Assembly (NCBI GenBank): GCA_029260455.1 | Contig: JAJDDF010000009.1 | Span: 98,141 to 162,140 of the forward strand | Direction: 5' to 3' | Length of the DNA stretch: 64,000 bases | DNA from: Phycisphaerales bacterium | GTDB taxonomy: Bacteria; Planctomycetota; Phycisphaerae; Phycisphaerales; UBA1924 | In this document: in pieces, positions 34,279 through 43,782 of the stretch | Layout: each line of letters begins with the position of its first letter | How positions within the stretch are numbered: position 1 is the stretch's first letter | Notes under the pieces: generated by a model | The model's database searches: none | What the model was told of the DNA's origin: nothing | Seen by the model: the letters and a program-made list of their open reading frames with translations, nothing else | Program-made: the position numbers and the translations under genes

Positions 34279-35535
34279 CTATCGGGTGTGCCCCGAGCCG
34301 CGCACGACAAAGCGATCAATAGTCAATGCGTCCAGTCCCATCGGGCCATAGGCATGAATGCGGCTCGTGGAGATGCCAATTTCTGCCCCAAGACCCAGTT
34401 GAAACCCATCATTGAACCGCGTTGAAGCGTTGACGAGCACGCATGAAGACTTCACGCGCTTACAGAACGTATCAGCCGTTGCGGTGTCGTCGGTGACGAT
34501 GGCTTCGGTGTGATCTGATGAATACCGGTCAATGTGTTCACACGCCTCATTCATTGAGTCAACAACTTTGGCTGCGAGAATCAAATCGAGAAACTCCCGT
34601 CCCCAGTCATCTCCAGTCGCTGACTGAACATGGTCCGCCTGCTCATTCTTTGAGACAACCTGCTTGTCCCCTCGAATCGAAAAGCCATCGTCACGCGCAC
34701 GTTTGACAAGCATGGGGATGAAATTTTCAGCAACCGCAGCGTGGATCAGCACGCATTCCGTCGCATTGCATGTTGCTGGAGCACTCGTTTTGCCTGTTGC
34801 AACGATGTCAAGTGCCATCTCCAGATTCGCATCCTTGTCGACAAATACATGGCACACACCTTTGAAGTGCTGAATGGTCGGGATGCGTGAATGTTCGTGT
34901 ACAAACCGGATCAATGCCTCACCGCCGCGAGGAATAACAAGATCAATGTCATCAGTGAGCGTGAGCATCTGTTGCAACTGCTCGCGATCAATTGTTGTCA
35001 GTGCCGTCAGCGCATCTACTGGCGCACCATGGGCAGCAAGTGACTCCTTTGCAATTGAGGCCAAAAGTTGATTCGAGCGATTTGCCTCTTTTCCACCTTT
35101 GAGAATGCAGGCATTTCCTGCCTTGAAACACAGTGCAAAAGCATCGATCGTGACACTGGGTCGGGCTTCATAAATCATCGCGATCGCACCGAGCGGCGTG
35201 CGCACGCGCTGCACCGTCAGTCCTACTGGCGTCTGGCGCCAGTGAGTCACCTGCCCCACGGGGTCCGGCGCCGCTGCGATCTGGCGCAACCCATCACACA
35301 TTTGCTTCAGTATTTCGCTGGTCAATTCAAGACGGCGCAACCGCGGTGCATCGACTCCCGCCGCCGCCGCCGCCTGCATATCAGTTACATTGACGTGAAG
35401 AATCTCTGCTGTGCGCGTTGAGATTCGCTGCGCAAGGTCAACAAGCACAGCATTGCGCAGTTCGCCCGGCATATCTGCGATCAGTTTCGATGCTTCCTTC
35501 GCAGCGTGTGCAGAATGTTCAATAGAGAGACTCAT
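34279..35535 (-). CDS. proA: Gamma-glutamyl phosphate reductase
   Basis: The product is 418 residues. It reduces gamma-glutamyl phosphate to glutamate semialdehyde, the second step of proline synthesis. The ALDH-like fold is shown by YEARPSVTIDAFALCFKAGN, RGGEALIRFV and the catalytic Cys in SAPATCNATECVLIH; the C-terminal RFNDGFQLGLGAEIGISTSR is also typical. The start overlaps the proB stop by 4 bp, so the operon order is unknown gene, proB, proA. Confidence 0.96.
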   Translation of the reverse strand: MSLSIEHSAHAAKEASKLIADMPGELRNAVLVDLAQRISTRTAEILHVNVTDMQAAAAAGVDAPRLRRLELTSEILKQMCDGLRQIAAAPDPVGQVTHWRQTPVGLTVQRVRTPLGAIAMIYEARPSVTIDAFALCFKAGNACILKGGKEANRSNQLLASIAKESLAAHGAPVDALTALTTIDREQLQQMLTLTDDIDLVIPRGGEALIRFVHEHSRIPTIQHFKGVCHVFVDKDANLEMALDIVATGKTSAPATCNATECVLIHAAVAENFIPMLVKRARDDGFSIRGDKQVVSKNEQADHVQSATGDDWGREFLDLILAAKVVDSMNEACEHIDRYSSDHTEAIVTDDTATADTFCKRVKSSCVLVNASTRFNDGFQLGLGAEIGISTSRIHAYGPMGLDALTIDRFVVRGSGHTR

Positions 35536-36683
35536 TGGCCACCATCCAACAGCTGCAAATCATCACGATGAACGACTTCCTCCGCATAGGCGTATCCAAG
35601 AATACCCACAATCGCATCACTTCTTGCACCTTTGATTTGCTCGATTTCAAGACTTGCATATGACACAAGCCCGCGCGCAATGCGCGCGCCGTGCTGGTCC
35701 GCGATGTCAACCGGTGCCCCCACATCAAAACGCCCCTCAACACTGATGATCCCGCCGGCAAGCAAACTTGCGCCGCGCTCCACCAATGCGCGCACCGCCC
35801 CATCGTCAATGGTGATTGTGCCTCGAGCAGTCGTTGCGTGCGCAATCCATGCCTTGCGCTTCCGTCGCACCGGCCCACAAGGCGATTCGAATCTCGTGCC
35901 GATTGCTTCATTACGCAGCACCCGCCCGATGGGGCTAGGCATCTCAGGCGTTGGGCCCTGGGCAAGCACCGCAGAAATGCCGTGCGACATCACAATCTCT
36001 GCAGCATCAAGTTTGGTCGCCATGCCACCCGTGCCCAGACTTGTTGATCCTGAATCAGCAAACGTGCGCACTTCCGCCACGTTTGTTACGCGATCGATAA
36101 CTGTGCCAGTTGTCAGGTCCATCAGCCCGGGCACAACACTCAACAGCACCAGAAGATCAGCCTCGATGGCGACCGCAACCAGCGCGCTCAAACGGTCATT
36201 GTCGCCGAGTTTGATCTCATCAAAGGCAACCGAATCGTTTTCGTTGATGACGGGGACGATACCTGCATTCATCAATGTGTCAATCGTGTGCCGCGCATTG
36301 ATAAATCGCTGGCGATCCCCAAGGTCATCCGCGGTCAACAGCACCTGCGCTGCGCGCACATCGTGCCTGGCAAAATGCTCCGCGTAGGCGCTCATGAGCG
36401 CGGGCTGACCGATCGCCGCCGCCGCCTGCTTCTGGCGAATCATCACCGGCCTGGTGTGCAAGCCGAGCGCGCGAAATCCCGCTGCCACAGCACCTGAAGA
36501 AACAAGCGCTACCCGTACACCACCTTCGCGCAGGTTCAACAATTCATCGACAACGCGCCCTAGCGCCTGCGAGTCCAATCGCCCTTCCGGAGCGACCACG
36601 GCGCTTCCAACTTTCACCACAATTCGGCGTACATCACCATTCCGATGTGACCGACCCGCGTTGAACTGCGCCTCTGCCATCAC
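35532..36683 (-). CDS. proB: Glutamate 5-kinase
   Basis: The product is 383 residues. It phosphorylates glutamate in the first step of proline synthesis. The amino-acid-kinase domain (about 20-270) has VRRIVVKVGSAVVAPEGRLD, VALVSSGAVAAG, the substrate-binding PVINENDSVAFDEIKLGDND and STSLGTGGMATKLDAAEI. A C-terminal PUA domain (about 290-370) is present, as in full-length proB. It overlaps the gene on each side by 4 bp. The usual proline feedback inhibition is expected from the family. Confidence 0.96.
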   Translation of the reverse strand: MMAEAQFNAGRSHRNGDVRRIVVKVGSAVVAPEGRLDSQALGRVVDELLNLREGGVRVALVSSGAVAAGFRALGLHTRPVMIRQKQAAAAIGQPALMSAYAEHFARHDVRAAQVLLTADDLGDRQRFINARHTIDTLMNAGIVPVINENDSVAFDEIKLGDNDRLSALVAVAIEADLLVLLSVVPGLMDLTTGTVIDRVTNVAEVRTFADSGSTSLGTGGMATKLDAAEIVMSHGISAVLAQGPTPEMPSPIGRVLRNEAIGTRFESPCGPVRRKRKAWIAHATTARGTITIDDGAVRALVERGASLLAGGIISVEGRFDVGAPVDIADQHGARIARGLVSYASLEIEQIKGARSDAIVGILGYAYAEEVVHRDDLQLLDGGQ

Positions 36684-37084
36684 GCCTTTGGCGCGGTCCA
36701 GACCACGCTCTGGTGTTCATCATAAAACCTGACCACCGGGCCGCTGTCTTTCATGACACCAAAGAATGCTCGCGAATTACCCTGTTCATCTGCAAATCCA
36801 ATGCGAAGTGATTCCTTTGAGAAACCGAGCCAGGCGCGCGTGTGCCCTGCATCATCAGCAAACGTCAGCCCCGGGCCGTTGGAATCAACCGTCAATTTCG
36901 CACGAGAAACACCGCGTTCATCAAAGAACTCTAGTGTCGGTCCCTGTTCGCCTGCACCAAGCATGCCGCGCACGCGACCAGCATCATCAAGCAGATGAAT
37001 GTGGTGCGTTTCGATCATCCCGCTGCGCAACTTTGCGATCTCCGCTTCAAGTGATGCGAGTCGATCTTCGATGCTCTGAGTCAT
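36680..37084 (-). CDS. Small beta-repeat protein leading the proBA operon
   Basis: The product is 134 residues from ATG 37084 (GGAGGTG upstream). It begins with a short coiled coil (IEDRLASLEAEIAKLRSGM). Then come five units of about 20-22 residues built on D-D/E-x-G-x-x-R-A-x-L-G, for example LLDDAGRVRGMLG, FFDERGVSRAKL, FADDAGHTRAWLG and FADEQGNSRAFFG. Each unit looks like a beta hairpin. Small proteins with this repeat occur in many bacteria without a known function. It is cytoplasmic by sequence (no signal peptide), and the overlap with proB suggests co-translation; a role in proline synthesis is inference. Confidence 0.75.
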   Translation of the reverse strand: MTQSIEDRLASLEAEIAKLRSGMIETHHIHLLDDAGRVRGMLGAGEQGPTLEFFDERGVSRAKLTVDSNGPGLTFADDAGHTRAWLGFSKESLRIGFADEQGNSRAFFGVMKDSGPVVRFYDEHQSVVWTAPKA

Positions 37085-37140
37085 GGTACACCTCCGGATG
37101 TGCAGGGTACCGCAACATCGATGCGCACGCCCAATGCGCG

Positions 37141-38850
37141 CTAGTGCATCACTGGCAGGCTGATTGTATTGGCAAGTTCGCTTGCAGGCCGTGCAATCAG
37201 GTCATAACCATCCGAGGCAACAACCGTGCAGCGCACCAGCTCGCCGAGCGCGAGTGATTCGCGCGACACGACATAGGTCATCGCATCAACATCGGGTGCC
37301 TGGAAATAGGTCCGCCCCTGATAAAGCTGCGCTGCACCCTTCCCACCGCCAAGCGCAGCAAACCCGGCCATCTCCGCAATGCCGCGCGTCTCGGTGTGCA
37401 AAGGCTTATCAATAAGCACATCAAAGAGACAACCGGATTCCGCAGGAGCTTCAGGCTTCCATTGTCCGGCGAGATACGCCGCCTGTTCAAAGGCAATGCG
37501 CTGCTGAAGGGCCATGATTTCATCGCGCCGGCGCGCCTTCACCTCCGACGGCACCGCAAGCTTCGGGTCATCTTCCATGGTGCCCGCGGGTGTGCCCGCT
37601 TCATGTGAATATTCAAAGACACCAACCGCTTCAAAGCCGACCTCTTCGACAAACGCAAGCAACTGCTCATGATCCTCTTCGGTTTCACCAGGAAACCCCG
37701 AGATAAACGTTGTACGAATGGCAACGCCCGGCACGCGCTCGCGCAGCTTCAACATCAACTCGCGCTGATGCGCTGCAGTCACATTGCGGCGCATGGCCTT
37801 CAACATTGTGTTCGACGCATGTTGCAATGGAATATCGATGTACTTGCACACATGGGGCAGCGATGCGATGGCATCGATCATTTCATCGGCAAAGTTGGTG
37901 GGATACGCATACATCAGACGGATCCATCCGTGCCCGCCCGCGTGCTGCTCAATGCAATCATTGAGCTGCGTGAGCAGTTCGGGCAACCCCCCCGAATGGC
38001 CTGCATCCGTGCGCACAAAGCCGGTGCCGATGTCATCCCCCCAGCTCGTGGTGTCCTGGCCAATGAGATTGAGTTCAAAAGCGCCGTCATCAATCAGTTC
38101 GCGCGCTTCTTCAAGGATGCGATCCATTGGCTTTGAGCGCATTTTGCCGCGAATCGATGGAATTGTACAAAACGCACACCGCTGGTTGCACCCTTCACTC
38201 ACCTTGAGATAGGCAAAATGCCGCGGCGTGAGGCGAAGGCGTGCCCTGTCATCTTCAAAATAGCTCAACCCCCTGCCATCTTTGCCATGCACCGTGAGGC
38301 CAGTCGTTTCCATGCCGCGATCGTTCGCCGCTTGCAGTGCGTTGGCCGCGATCCAATATTTCGGCGCATCTGAAGCATCATGAAGATCATCCCGCGAGAG
38401 GGCTTCGCCGCGCACGGCCCGCACAATGTGATCGCGATCAAAGACACCGATCATGGCATCGATGCCCGGTGCCCAGTTGAGCATCTTGGCGCGATGCCGC
38501 TGCACAAGACACCCCGCCACGACCACGCGCTTCACATCGCCTCGCTGCTTGCGCTTGACCGCCTCGCGAATAACATCAAGTGACTCCTGCTTCGATGCCT
38601 CCAGAAAACCGCAGGTGTTGATCACCACTGCGTCAGCGTGTTCCGCGTTCGGATCATTCACATCAAAGCTAATCGGGCGGATGCCATCTTCTGCGAGCAG
38701 GCCAAGCATCTTCTCAGAGTCAACAAGATTCTTCGGGCATCCCAGTGAGACGAACGACACCGTCTGGACAGTCTCGCCTGTGCGCGCACCCTCTTCACAA
38801 GGCGATGGAGCACCGATGGATGAATCGGTTTCAGATGATGCATTCGTCAC
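37141..38850 (-). CDS. rimO: Ribosomal protein S12 methylthiotransferase
   Basis: The product is 569 residues, longer than the usual ~440. Its N-terminal MTTase domain starts with SLGCPKNLVDSEKMLGLL, the radical-SAM cluster is CNQRCAFCTIPSIRGKMRS, and the C-terminal region is TRAM-like, with GRTYFQAPDVDAMTYVVS. RimO adds a methylthio group to an Asp of ribosomal protein S12. The extra length lies in the N-terminal ~30 residues and in a linker of about 140-185. GTG 38850 has no clear ribosome binding site, so the true start may be slightly downstream. Confidence 0.95.
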   Translation of the reverse strand: MTNASSETDSSIGAPSPCEEGARTGETVQTVSFVSLGCPKNLVDSEKMLGLLAEDGIRPISFDVNDPNAEHADAVVINTCGFLEASKQESLDVIREAVKRKQRGDVKRVVVAGCLVQRHRAKMLNWAPGIDAMIGVFDRDHIVRAVRGEALSRDDLHDASDAPKYWIAANALQAANDRGMETTGLTVHGKDGRGLSYFEDDRARLRLTPRHFAYLKVSEGCNQRCAFCTIPSIRGKMRSKPMDRILEEARELIDDGAFELNLIGQDTTSWGDDIGTGFVRTDAGHSGGLPELLTQLNDCIEQHAGGHGWIRLMYAYPTNFADEMIDAIASLPHVCKYIDIPLQHASNTMLKAMRRNVTAAHQRELMLKLRERVPGVAIRTTFISGFPGETEEDHEQLLAFVEEVGFEAVGVFEYSHEAGTPAGTMEDDPKLAVPSEVKARRRDEIMALQQRIAFEQAAYLAGQWKPEAPAESGCLFDVLIDKPLHTETRGIAEMAGFAALGGGKGAAQLYQGRTYFQAPDVDAMTYVVSRESLALGELVRCTVVASDGYDLIARPASELANTISLPVMH

Positions 38851-38907
38851 AAGTCATGTCTCACAAGTCGGGCCCGGCATTGTAACTCCTCGCGGCCCAA
38901 CGCCAAT

Positions 38908-39627
38908 TCAGAGCCCCGGGACGTGCCGGTACAACCCATGGCGCTCGATATAATGCAGCACCTGCCCGGGCACGAGGCGGCGGAGCTCGGCGCGAGCTTG
39001 CGGGTCTGAACTGTGGCGAAGCAGCGCCCGCACACGCGTAGACGATGCCTCCACTTGCGGCACATCGACAATTCGCGATTTCCATTTCGCAACACTCGCA
39101 CCTGCAGGTGCAGGCAAGTTGGCAAGCTGATGAGCCAACTCCTTTGATGTGGCACCACAACTCGGGCGATGCATCACCACAGGCTCAGCAAGATCAACAA
39201 TCGCCTGGGGTTCGTGCCATCGGTGCAGCGCAAGCCCCTGATCGGCACCAATCAGCAGACGCAACGTGACTGTCTCCGGCAATATGGCACGCAGTTCTCG
39301 CAGTGTGTCAACGGTGAAACTCGCTTGCCCCCCCGGGCGGCGCAATTCGATATCACTTGCGCTGCAGCGCGGCGAGCGCGCAATCGCAGCACGCATCATG
39401 CCAAGGCGATGGTGCCCGGATGCTCCCGGGCGATGCTGTTTGTGTGGCGATTGTGCTGCTGGAATATAGACAAGCCAGTCGGCACCAACAGATGCGGCAA
39501 CCCGTTGCGGCAAATCGATGTGGGCACGATGAGGCGGATCGAAGGTGCCGCCAAAGACCACAACCGTGCGGGCAGAAGCTCCCCAAAGGTGGGCAGGCAC
39601 GCCGAGTGTGGCTTGCGGTGATCGCAT
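38908..39627 (-). CDS. nadD: Nicotinate-nucleotide adenylyltransferase
   Basis: The product is 239 residues from ATG 39627. It makes deamido-NAD from nicotinate mononucleotide and ATP. The motifs VVVFGGTFDPPHRAHIDLP, IPAAQSPHK and VEASSTRVRALLRHSSD are all present. The ~18-residue N-terminal extension before the first motif is not conserved. It lies downstream of a PilZ-REC gene on the other strand (169 bp between starts) and 58 bp upstream of rimO, probably in one transcript. Confidence 0.93.
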   Translation of the reverse strand: MRSPQATLGVPAHLWGASARTVVVFGGTFDPPHRAHIDLPQRVAASVGADWLVYIPAAQSPHKQHRPGASGHHRLGMMRAAIARSPRCSASDIELRRPGGQASFTVDTLRELRAILPETVTLRLLIGADQGLALHRWHEPQAIVDLAEPVVMHRPSCGATSKELAHQLANLPAPAGASVAKWKSRIVDVPQVEASSTRVRALLRHSSDPQARAELRRLVPGQVLHYIERHGLYRHVPGL

Positions 39628-39795
39628 GAATGACAAGATTACCGGAGCGGGCGTCACCCCTCTCACCCACATAGGCGGAATCTGTCTGCAAAGCGTCAAA
39701 TGCTGCCATCCCATGTGAATCCCCCATGTTGAGCCACAGAGGTAAAAAGCCGATGCTCTCGGCAGGCATCACACCGCCTCATCCGGGGAAATACG

Positions 39796-40953
39796 TTGAC
39801 TAACCCACAAAAAGATGCAAATCTGTCGGACTCACTGCGGCTCCCGCAAAAAGAGCTTGACGGTCTTCTGGCAGAAAATGATCGCTCCTGTGACGAGGGC
39901 GGGCCCTCACGAAGGCGCATGCGCAGGCGCACCATGGATGGGCGAAAGCTCGTGGTTGTCGTCATTGGTGCAAATAATGAACGAAAGAATGTCGTCGCAG
40001 TCGGTCGAAATCTCTCGTCGACTGGCGTCGGATTCCTGTGCGGCGGATTTCTGCATCCCGGGCAACGCTGCGTCGTCGCGATCCGCGAACTTGATGGCAA
40101 AGCTCACGGCATTAATGGGAAAATCATGCGCTGCGGCCACATCAAAGGTCAGGTCCATGATGTAGGCGTGCGCTTCGATGAAGCCATCAAGCCCAGCCTG
40201 TTCATTGAAACCAAGGGTGACGATGCCTTCAATATCGAAAATGTTGACCCCGATGAACTCGAAGGCACCATGCTGATCGTCGATGACAGTCGCGCAGATC
40301 AGCGTCTCATGGCCCACCACCTAAAGGCCACCAAGCTAGACCTCACTTTCATGGGCGATGGCGCAGGCGGCTTACAATCACTTGCGGATCAACCGGATAT
40401 GGTGTTGTGCGACTTCAATCTGCCGGACATGAATGGCACTGAATGGGTGACCAAGGCACGCGAGCAGGGGTATATTCGCCCGGTGCTGCTTGTCACTGCA
40501 GAAACGTCATTTTCAGTACACACCGCTGCACGCAATGCCGGATGCGATGCAGTCATTGTCAAACCGATCACGCGCAAGGGTGTCATGCAGGCCATCGCGG
40601 AGTTTCTCATTGGTGACAGCTCCTCGCAGTCACAGGTATCAACGGCTTCACTTGGGCTGGATGACGAACTGATCACGCAGTATGTCAACGATCTGTACAA
40701 GTATGCCGAAGACATTGCCAATGCCATCGAGAAGCAGGACAGTCAGGTGCTGCGCTCGCTGCTGCTGGAAATTCGAGGCACCGCATCAGGCCACGGCTTT
40801 GGATCAGTAAGTGAACTTGCTGAAGCAGCTGAAAAGTCACTCTCTGGCTCGATGGATATCAACGAATCGCTGACCGATATTCAGCGCCTCATCTCCGCCT
40901 GCGAAAGTGCTCGCATGCCAAAGAGTGCGGACGCGAAGGACAAGGCCAAGTAG
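39796..40953 (+). CDS. PilZ-REC response regulator with degenerate HPt-like tail
   Basis: The product is 385 residues from a TTG at 39796 (GGGGA upstream). Residues about 35-140 form a PilZ domain (RRRMRRRTMDG, then LSSTGVGFLCGGFLHPGQRC and VRF), which in other proteins binds cyclic di-GMP. Residues about 153-275 form a receiver domain with IVDDSRADQRL, the phospho-acceptor Asp in VLCDFNLPDMNG, Thr in LLVTAETSF and VKPITRKG. The last ~90 residues are helical and resemble an HPt bundle, but at the phospho-His position the sequence reads LLEIRGTASGHG instead of a His-x-x-Lys-Gly motif. This suggests integration of c-di-GMP and phosphorylation signals. It stands alone. Confidence 0.82.
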   Translation: MTNPQKDANLSDSLRLPQKELDGLLAENDRSCDEGGPSRRRMRRRTMDGRKLVVVVIGANNERKNVVAVGRNLSSTGVGFLCGGFLHPGQRCVVAIRELDGKAHGINGKIMRCGHIKGQVHDVGVRFDEAIKPSLFIETKGDDAFNIENVDPDELEGTMLIVDDSRADQRLMAHHLKATKLDLTFMGDGAGGLQSLADQPDMVLCDFNLPDMNGTEWVTKAREQGYIRPVLLVTAETSFSVHTAARNAGCDAVIVKPITRKGVMQAIAEFLIGDSSSQSQVSTASLGLDDELITQYVNDLYKYAEDIANAIEKQDSQVLRSLLLEIRGTASGHGFGSVSELAEAAEKSLSGSMDINESLTDIQRLISACESARMPKSADAKDKAK

Positions 40954-41023
40954 ACCTTTCCGAACACCCAGCGCCGGAGCGGGACATACAAACCACTCCC
41001 GCACAGTCACCGCCTATTGAAAG

Positions 41024-41110
41024 CGGAGAGAGGGGGATTCGAACCCCCGATAGGGTTGCCCCTATACAGCATTTCCAATGCTGCTCCTTCAGCCACTCGG
41101 ACACCTCTCC
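41024..41110 (-). tRNA. tRNA-Ser (anticodon GGA)
   Basis: The minus strand holds an 87-nt class II tRNA. The acceptor is GGAGAGG/TCTCTCC and the anticodon stem AGCAT with loop TGGAAAT (anticodon GGA). The long variable arm is TATAGGGGCAACCCTATC, the T arm GGGGG/CCCCC with TTCGAAT, and the discriminator is G. Confidence 0.95.
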
Positions 41111-41281
41111 AGATTATTAGCCCACGGCACACTGCTCGCTGCCGGGGCGAACAGTGTATCGACCTGGAGGCTGCGTATCACTCGTCGGCTCGCCTCAGCG
41201 CGACACCCCGCCCACTCCGAGAGCTGCTCGAGCTCGTCCGCCCTACTGGCTCACCTGCCAGGCTCTCACTCCCGCGCCAGC

Positions 41282-41869
41282 TTACGCTCGATACGCCGCG
41301 ATGATGCTCTGCGCCATGCCCTTGGCGAGTCGCGCCGGTTCAGCCAAATCGCCCTTGCCGCTCCCCGCAGCGCCGACCACATGGGCCCAGACAATCGCCC
41401 CTTCGACAAGCAAACACAATTGTGAAGCGACGTCCTTCGGAGTCTTGAGCCCCGCCTCCTTGCACAGCTTGTGGAGGTATTGCTCAACGTCCTTCTTGTG
41501 ATCCGCGGCAACCCGCCGGACCGGGCTCTTCGGATCTGAGAACTCCGCGCTCGCGTTGATGAACATGCAGCCGCAAAAATCCTTGGCCGTGAACCACTGC
41601 TCGAGGCAATCGAACACCGCGAGGATGCGCTCGATCGGATCGCTTGACGCCTTCTCGACAAACTTCATCAACGTGTTGCGGAACATCTCCTCGCGCCGCC
41701 GAAGCGCCGCCACGATGAGTTCATCCTTAGACTTGAAGTGGTTGTAAAGCGTCATCCGCGAGATGCCGCCTTCCTGCAGCACCTTGTCCAGACCCGAGGC
41801 ATGGAAGCCATGGCGGTAGAAGACGGTCATGGCGGCATCGATGAGCTCGTCGCGCTTGCTTGGGGGCAT
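41282..41869 (-). CDS. TetR-family repressor
   Basis: The product is 195 residues from ATG 41869 (AAAGG upstream; a start at 41902 is possible). The N-terminal helix-turn-helix runs MTVFYRHGFHASGLDKVLQE then GGISRMTLYNHFKSKDELI, as in TetR proteins. The ligand domain has DFCGCMFINASAEFSDPKSP near the middle, typical of the group controlling detoxification operons. It is divergent from an operon of a CMD/AhpD-like protein, an alpha/beta hydrolase and thioredoxin. Two palindromes lie in the shared region, so it probably represses that operon and itself; the inducer is unknown. Confidence 0.9.
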   Translation of the reverse strand: MPPSKRDELIDAAMTVFYRHGFHASGLDKVLQEGGISRMTLYNHFKSKDELIVAALRRREEMFRNTLMKFVEKASSDPIERILAVFDCLEQWFTAKDFCGCMFINASAEFSDPKSPVRRVAADHKKDVEQYLHKLCKEAGLKTPKDVASQLCLLVEGAIVWAHVVGAAGSGKGDLAEPARLAKGMAQSIIAAYRA

Positions 41870-41909
41870 AGGGGCTGACCTTTCCTCGGTGATGGGGCAC
41901 ATTCATCTG

Positions 41910-41921
41910 GACTGACCAGTC
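41910..41921. promoter_or_regulatory. Palindrome near the tetR start (probable operator)
   Basis: GACTG-AC-CAGTC is a perfect palindrome about 40 bp upstream of the TetR start. It shares ACTGACC with the palindrome at 42050-42067. Probable autoregulatory site. Confidence 0.5.
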
Positions 41922-42049
41922 TATACACTCCTCGGCGGCGATTCTGTATCCCATAAGAAAAATATTGCGATCCGTAAGTACATATACGGGAACATCTTGC
42001 GCTACGTCCAGTAACTTTGAGTGGGAAATTTTGGATTCCAGCTTGAAAT

Positions 42050-42067
42050 ATACTGACCGATCAGTAT
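42050..42067. promoter_or_regulatory. 18-bp palindrome upstream of the detoxification operon (probable TetR operator)
   Basis: ATACTGACCGATCAGTAT is a perfect palindrome with 7-bp arms around CCGA, 87 bp before the first gene of the rightward operon and in the divergent region shared with tetR. Size and symmetry fit a TetR-family operator. Confidence 0.7.
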
Positions 42068-42153
42068 GTTTGTTCTTGGGCTGGCAGGAACGACCTGCCG
42101 GGAACATCGAGAACTGGGGCCACCTACGGCCCCATGCAGAAAGGATCACAGAC

Positions 42154-42705
42154 ATGGCACGCATCAATCCAGTGAACGTCGAAACAGCAGACCCCAAGGC
42201 TCAGAAGCAACTCGAGGGCGTGAAAAAGGCAATGGGTATGACGCCCAACCTCTTGGCCACGCTCGGCCAGTCGCCCGCTGCCCTGGGCGCATACCTCGGC
42301 TTCGGGCAAGCCCTCTCAGGCGGCACGCTGGGCAGCGCACTCCGCGAACAGATCGCGATCGCAGTGGCCGGCGCAAACAGTTGCGAATACTGCGCCAGCG
42401 CTCACACCGCAGCAGGCAAGGGCCTGGGCGTCGACAAGGCGGAACTGGCCGCCAACCTCGATGGGCGTTCGTCCGACGAGCAGACGAGCGCGGCACTGGA
42501 GTTCGCGGTAGCGATCGTGCAGAATCGCGGCTGGATATCGGATGGCGATGTCGCCGCGGTGCGCAACGCCGGCTTCACCGAAGCCCAGGTGGTTGAGCTG
42601 AGCGCGGAGGTCGCGTTCAACACGTTTACCAATTACTTCAATCACATCGCAGAAACGGAAGTCGATTTCCCGCGCGTCGAAGTGGAAGCGCCTGCCCTGG
42701 CGTAA
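42154..42705 (+). CDS. Carboxymuconolactone decarboxylase-family (AhpD-like) protein
   Basis: The product is 183 residues from ATG 42154 (GAAAGGA upstream). It is an all-helical protein with the redox site NSCEYCASAHTAAGKGLG (CxxC followed by His, as in AhpD). NPVNVETADPKAQKQLEGVK at the start and VVELSAEVAFNTFTNYFNH near the end also fit the CMD family. Such proteins reduce peroxides or act as thiol-dependent antioxidant partners. It is first of three genes, followed by a hydrolase and a thioredoxin, and probably controlled by the divergent TetR protein. Confidence 0.9.
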   Translation: MARINPVNVETADPKAQKQLEGVKKAMGMTPNLLATLGQSPAALGAYLGFGQALSGGTLGSALREQIAIAVAGANSCEYCASAHTAAGKGLGVDKAELAANLDGRSSDEQTSAALEFAVAIVQNRGWISDGDVAAVRNAGFTEAQVVELSAEVAFNTFTNYFNHIAETEVDFPRVEVEAPALA

Positions 42706-42756
42706 CTCAATTGAGATCACGAAAGCAAACCTGTTGGGATAACAAGGAGAAATGAA

Positions 42757-43782
42757 ATGAAAACGACGACATTGATTGCCAGCGCAGGCGCGGCGGCACT
42801 GCTCACGATGGGCGCCATCAATATGGCTTCTGGGGAGCGGCCGCAGGGCACGAAGAGCGCCGAAGTTGTGGAGTCCACGCCCACCGTGGGCTATCACACC
42901 GAGACCATCGAAGGTCTTGACATCTTCTATCGCGAGGCCGGGCCCAAGGACGCCCCCACCATCGTGCTCCTGCACGGCTTCCCGACCTCCTCACACATGT
43001 TCCGCAATCTGATTCCAAAGCTTGCAGACAAATACCACCTCATCGCGCCGGACTATCCGGGGTACGGCCTCAGTTCGGCGCCAAGCGTCGATGACTGGGA
43101 ATACACGTTCGACAACGCTGCTCAGGTTGTCGATCAGTTGCTCGAACGCAAGGGTATTGACCAGTACGCGCTGTACGTCATGGACTATGGCGCCCCGGTC
43201 GGCTACCGCATTGCAACCGCGCATCCGGAGCGCGTCACCGGACTGATCGTCCAAAACGGCAACGCCTATGACGAAGGCCTGCGCGAGTTCTGGGTGCCGA
43301 TCAAAAAGTACTGGGCCGAGCCAAACAATACGAATCGTGACGCCTTGCGCAGCCTGCTCACCATCGATGCGACCAAGTGGCAGTACACGCACGGCACACG
43401 CAACGCGGCGTCCGTCAGCCCGGACAACTGGCTCGTCGATCAGCCTTTGCTTGATCGCCCGGGCAACGATGCCGTTCAGCTCGACATGTTCCTTGACTAC
43501 GGCTCCAACCCGCCGCTCTATCCGAGTTGGCAGGCGTACTTCCGCGCGTATCAGCCACCCACATTGATCGTCTGGGGAAAGAACGACCCCATTTTCCCAG
43601 CGCACGGCGCGCATCCATACTTGCGCGACCTGCCCAATGCAGAGCTACACCTGCTCGACACGGGGCACTTTGCGCTGGAAGAGGACGGCGACACAATCGC
43701 ATCGCTCATCCGTGATTTCATGGCGCGCAATGTCGAACCCACGCCTTCGTCAACGAAGGGAAGAGAATGGAGACTCCCATGA
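42757..43782 (+). CDS. Secreted alpha/beta hydrolase (epoxide hydrolase/dehalogenase-like)
   Basis: The product is 341 residues from ATG 42757 (AAGGAGA upstream). There is an N-terminal signal peptide ([17 protein letters not shown]). The alpha/beta-hydrolase core has the oxyanion region [14 protein letters not shown], the nucleophile Asp in [12 protein letters not shown] (GxDxG type rather than GxSxG) and the catalytic His in [13 protein letters not shown]. An Asp nucleophile points to an epoxide hydrolase or haloalkane dehalogenase. The substrate is unknown. Export to the periplasm is unusual for these enzymes. The gene sits 52 bp after the CMD gene, and its stop overlaps the thioredoxin start by 4 bp. 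Confidence 0.88.
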   Translation: MKTTTLIASAGAAALLTMGAINMASGERPQGTKSAEVVESTPTVGYHTETIEGLDIFYREAGPKDAPTIVLLHGFPTSSHMFRNLIPKLADKYHLIAPDYPGYGLSSAPSVDDWEYTFDNAAQVVDQLLERKGIDQYALYVMDYGAPVGYRIATAHPERVTGLIVQNGNAYDEGLREFWVPIKKYWAEPNNTNRDALRSLLTIDATKWQYTHGTRNAASVSPDNWLVDQPLLDRPGNDAVQLDMFLDYGSNPPLYPSWQAYFRAYQPPTLIVWGKNDPIFPAHGAHPYLRDLPNAELHLLDTGHFALEEDGDTIASLIRDFMARNVEPTPSSTKGREWRLP

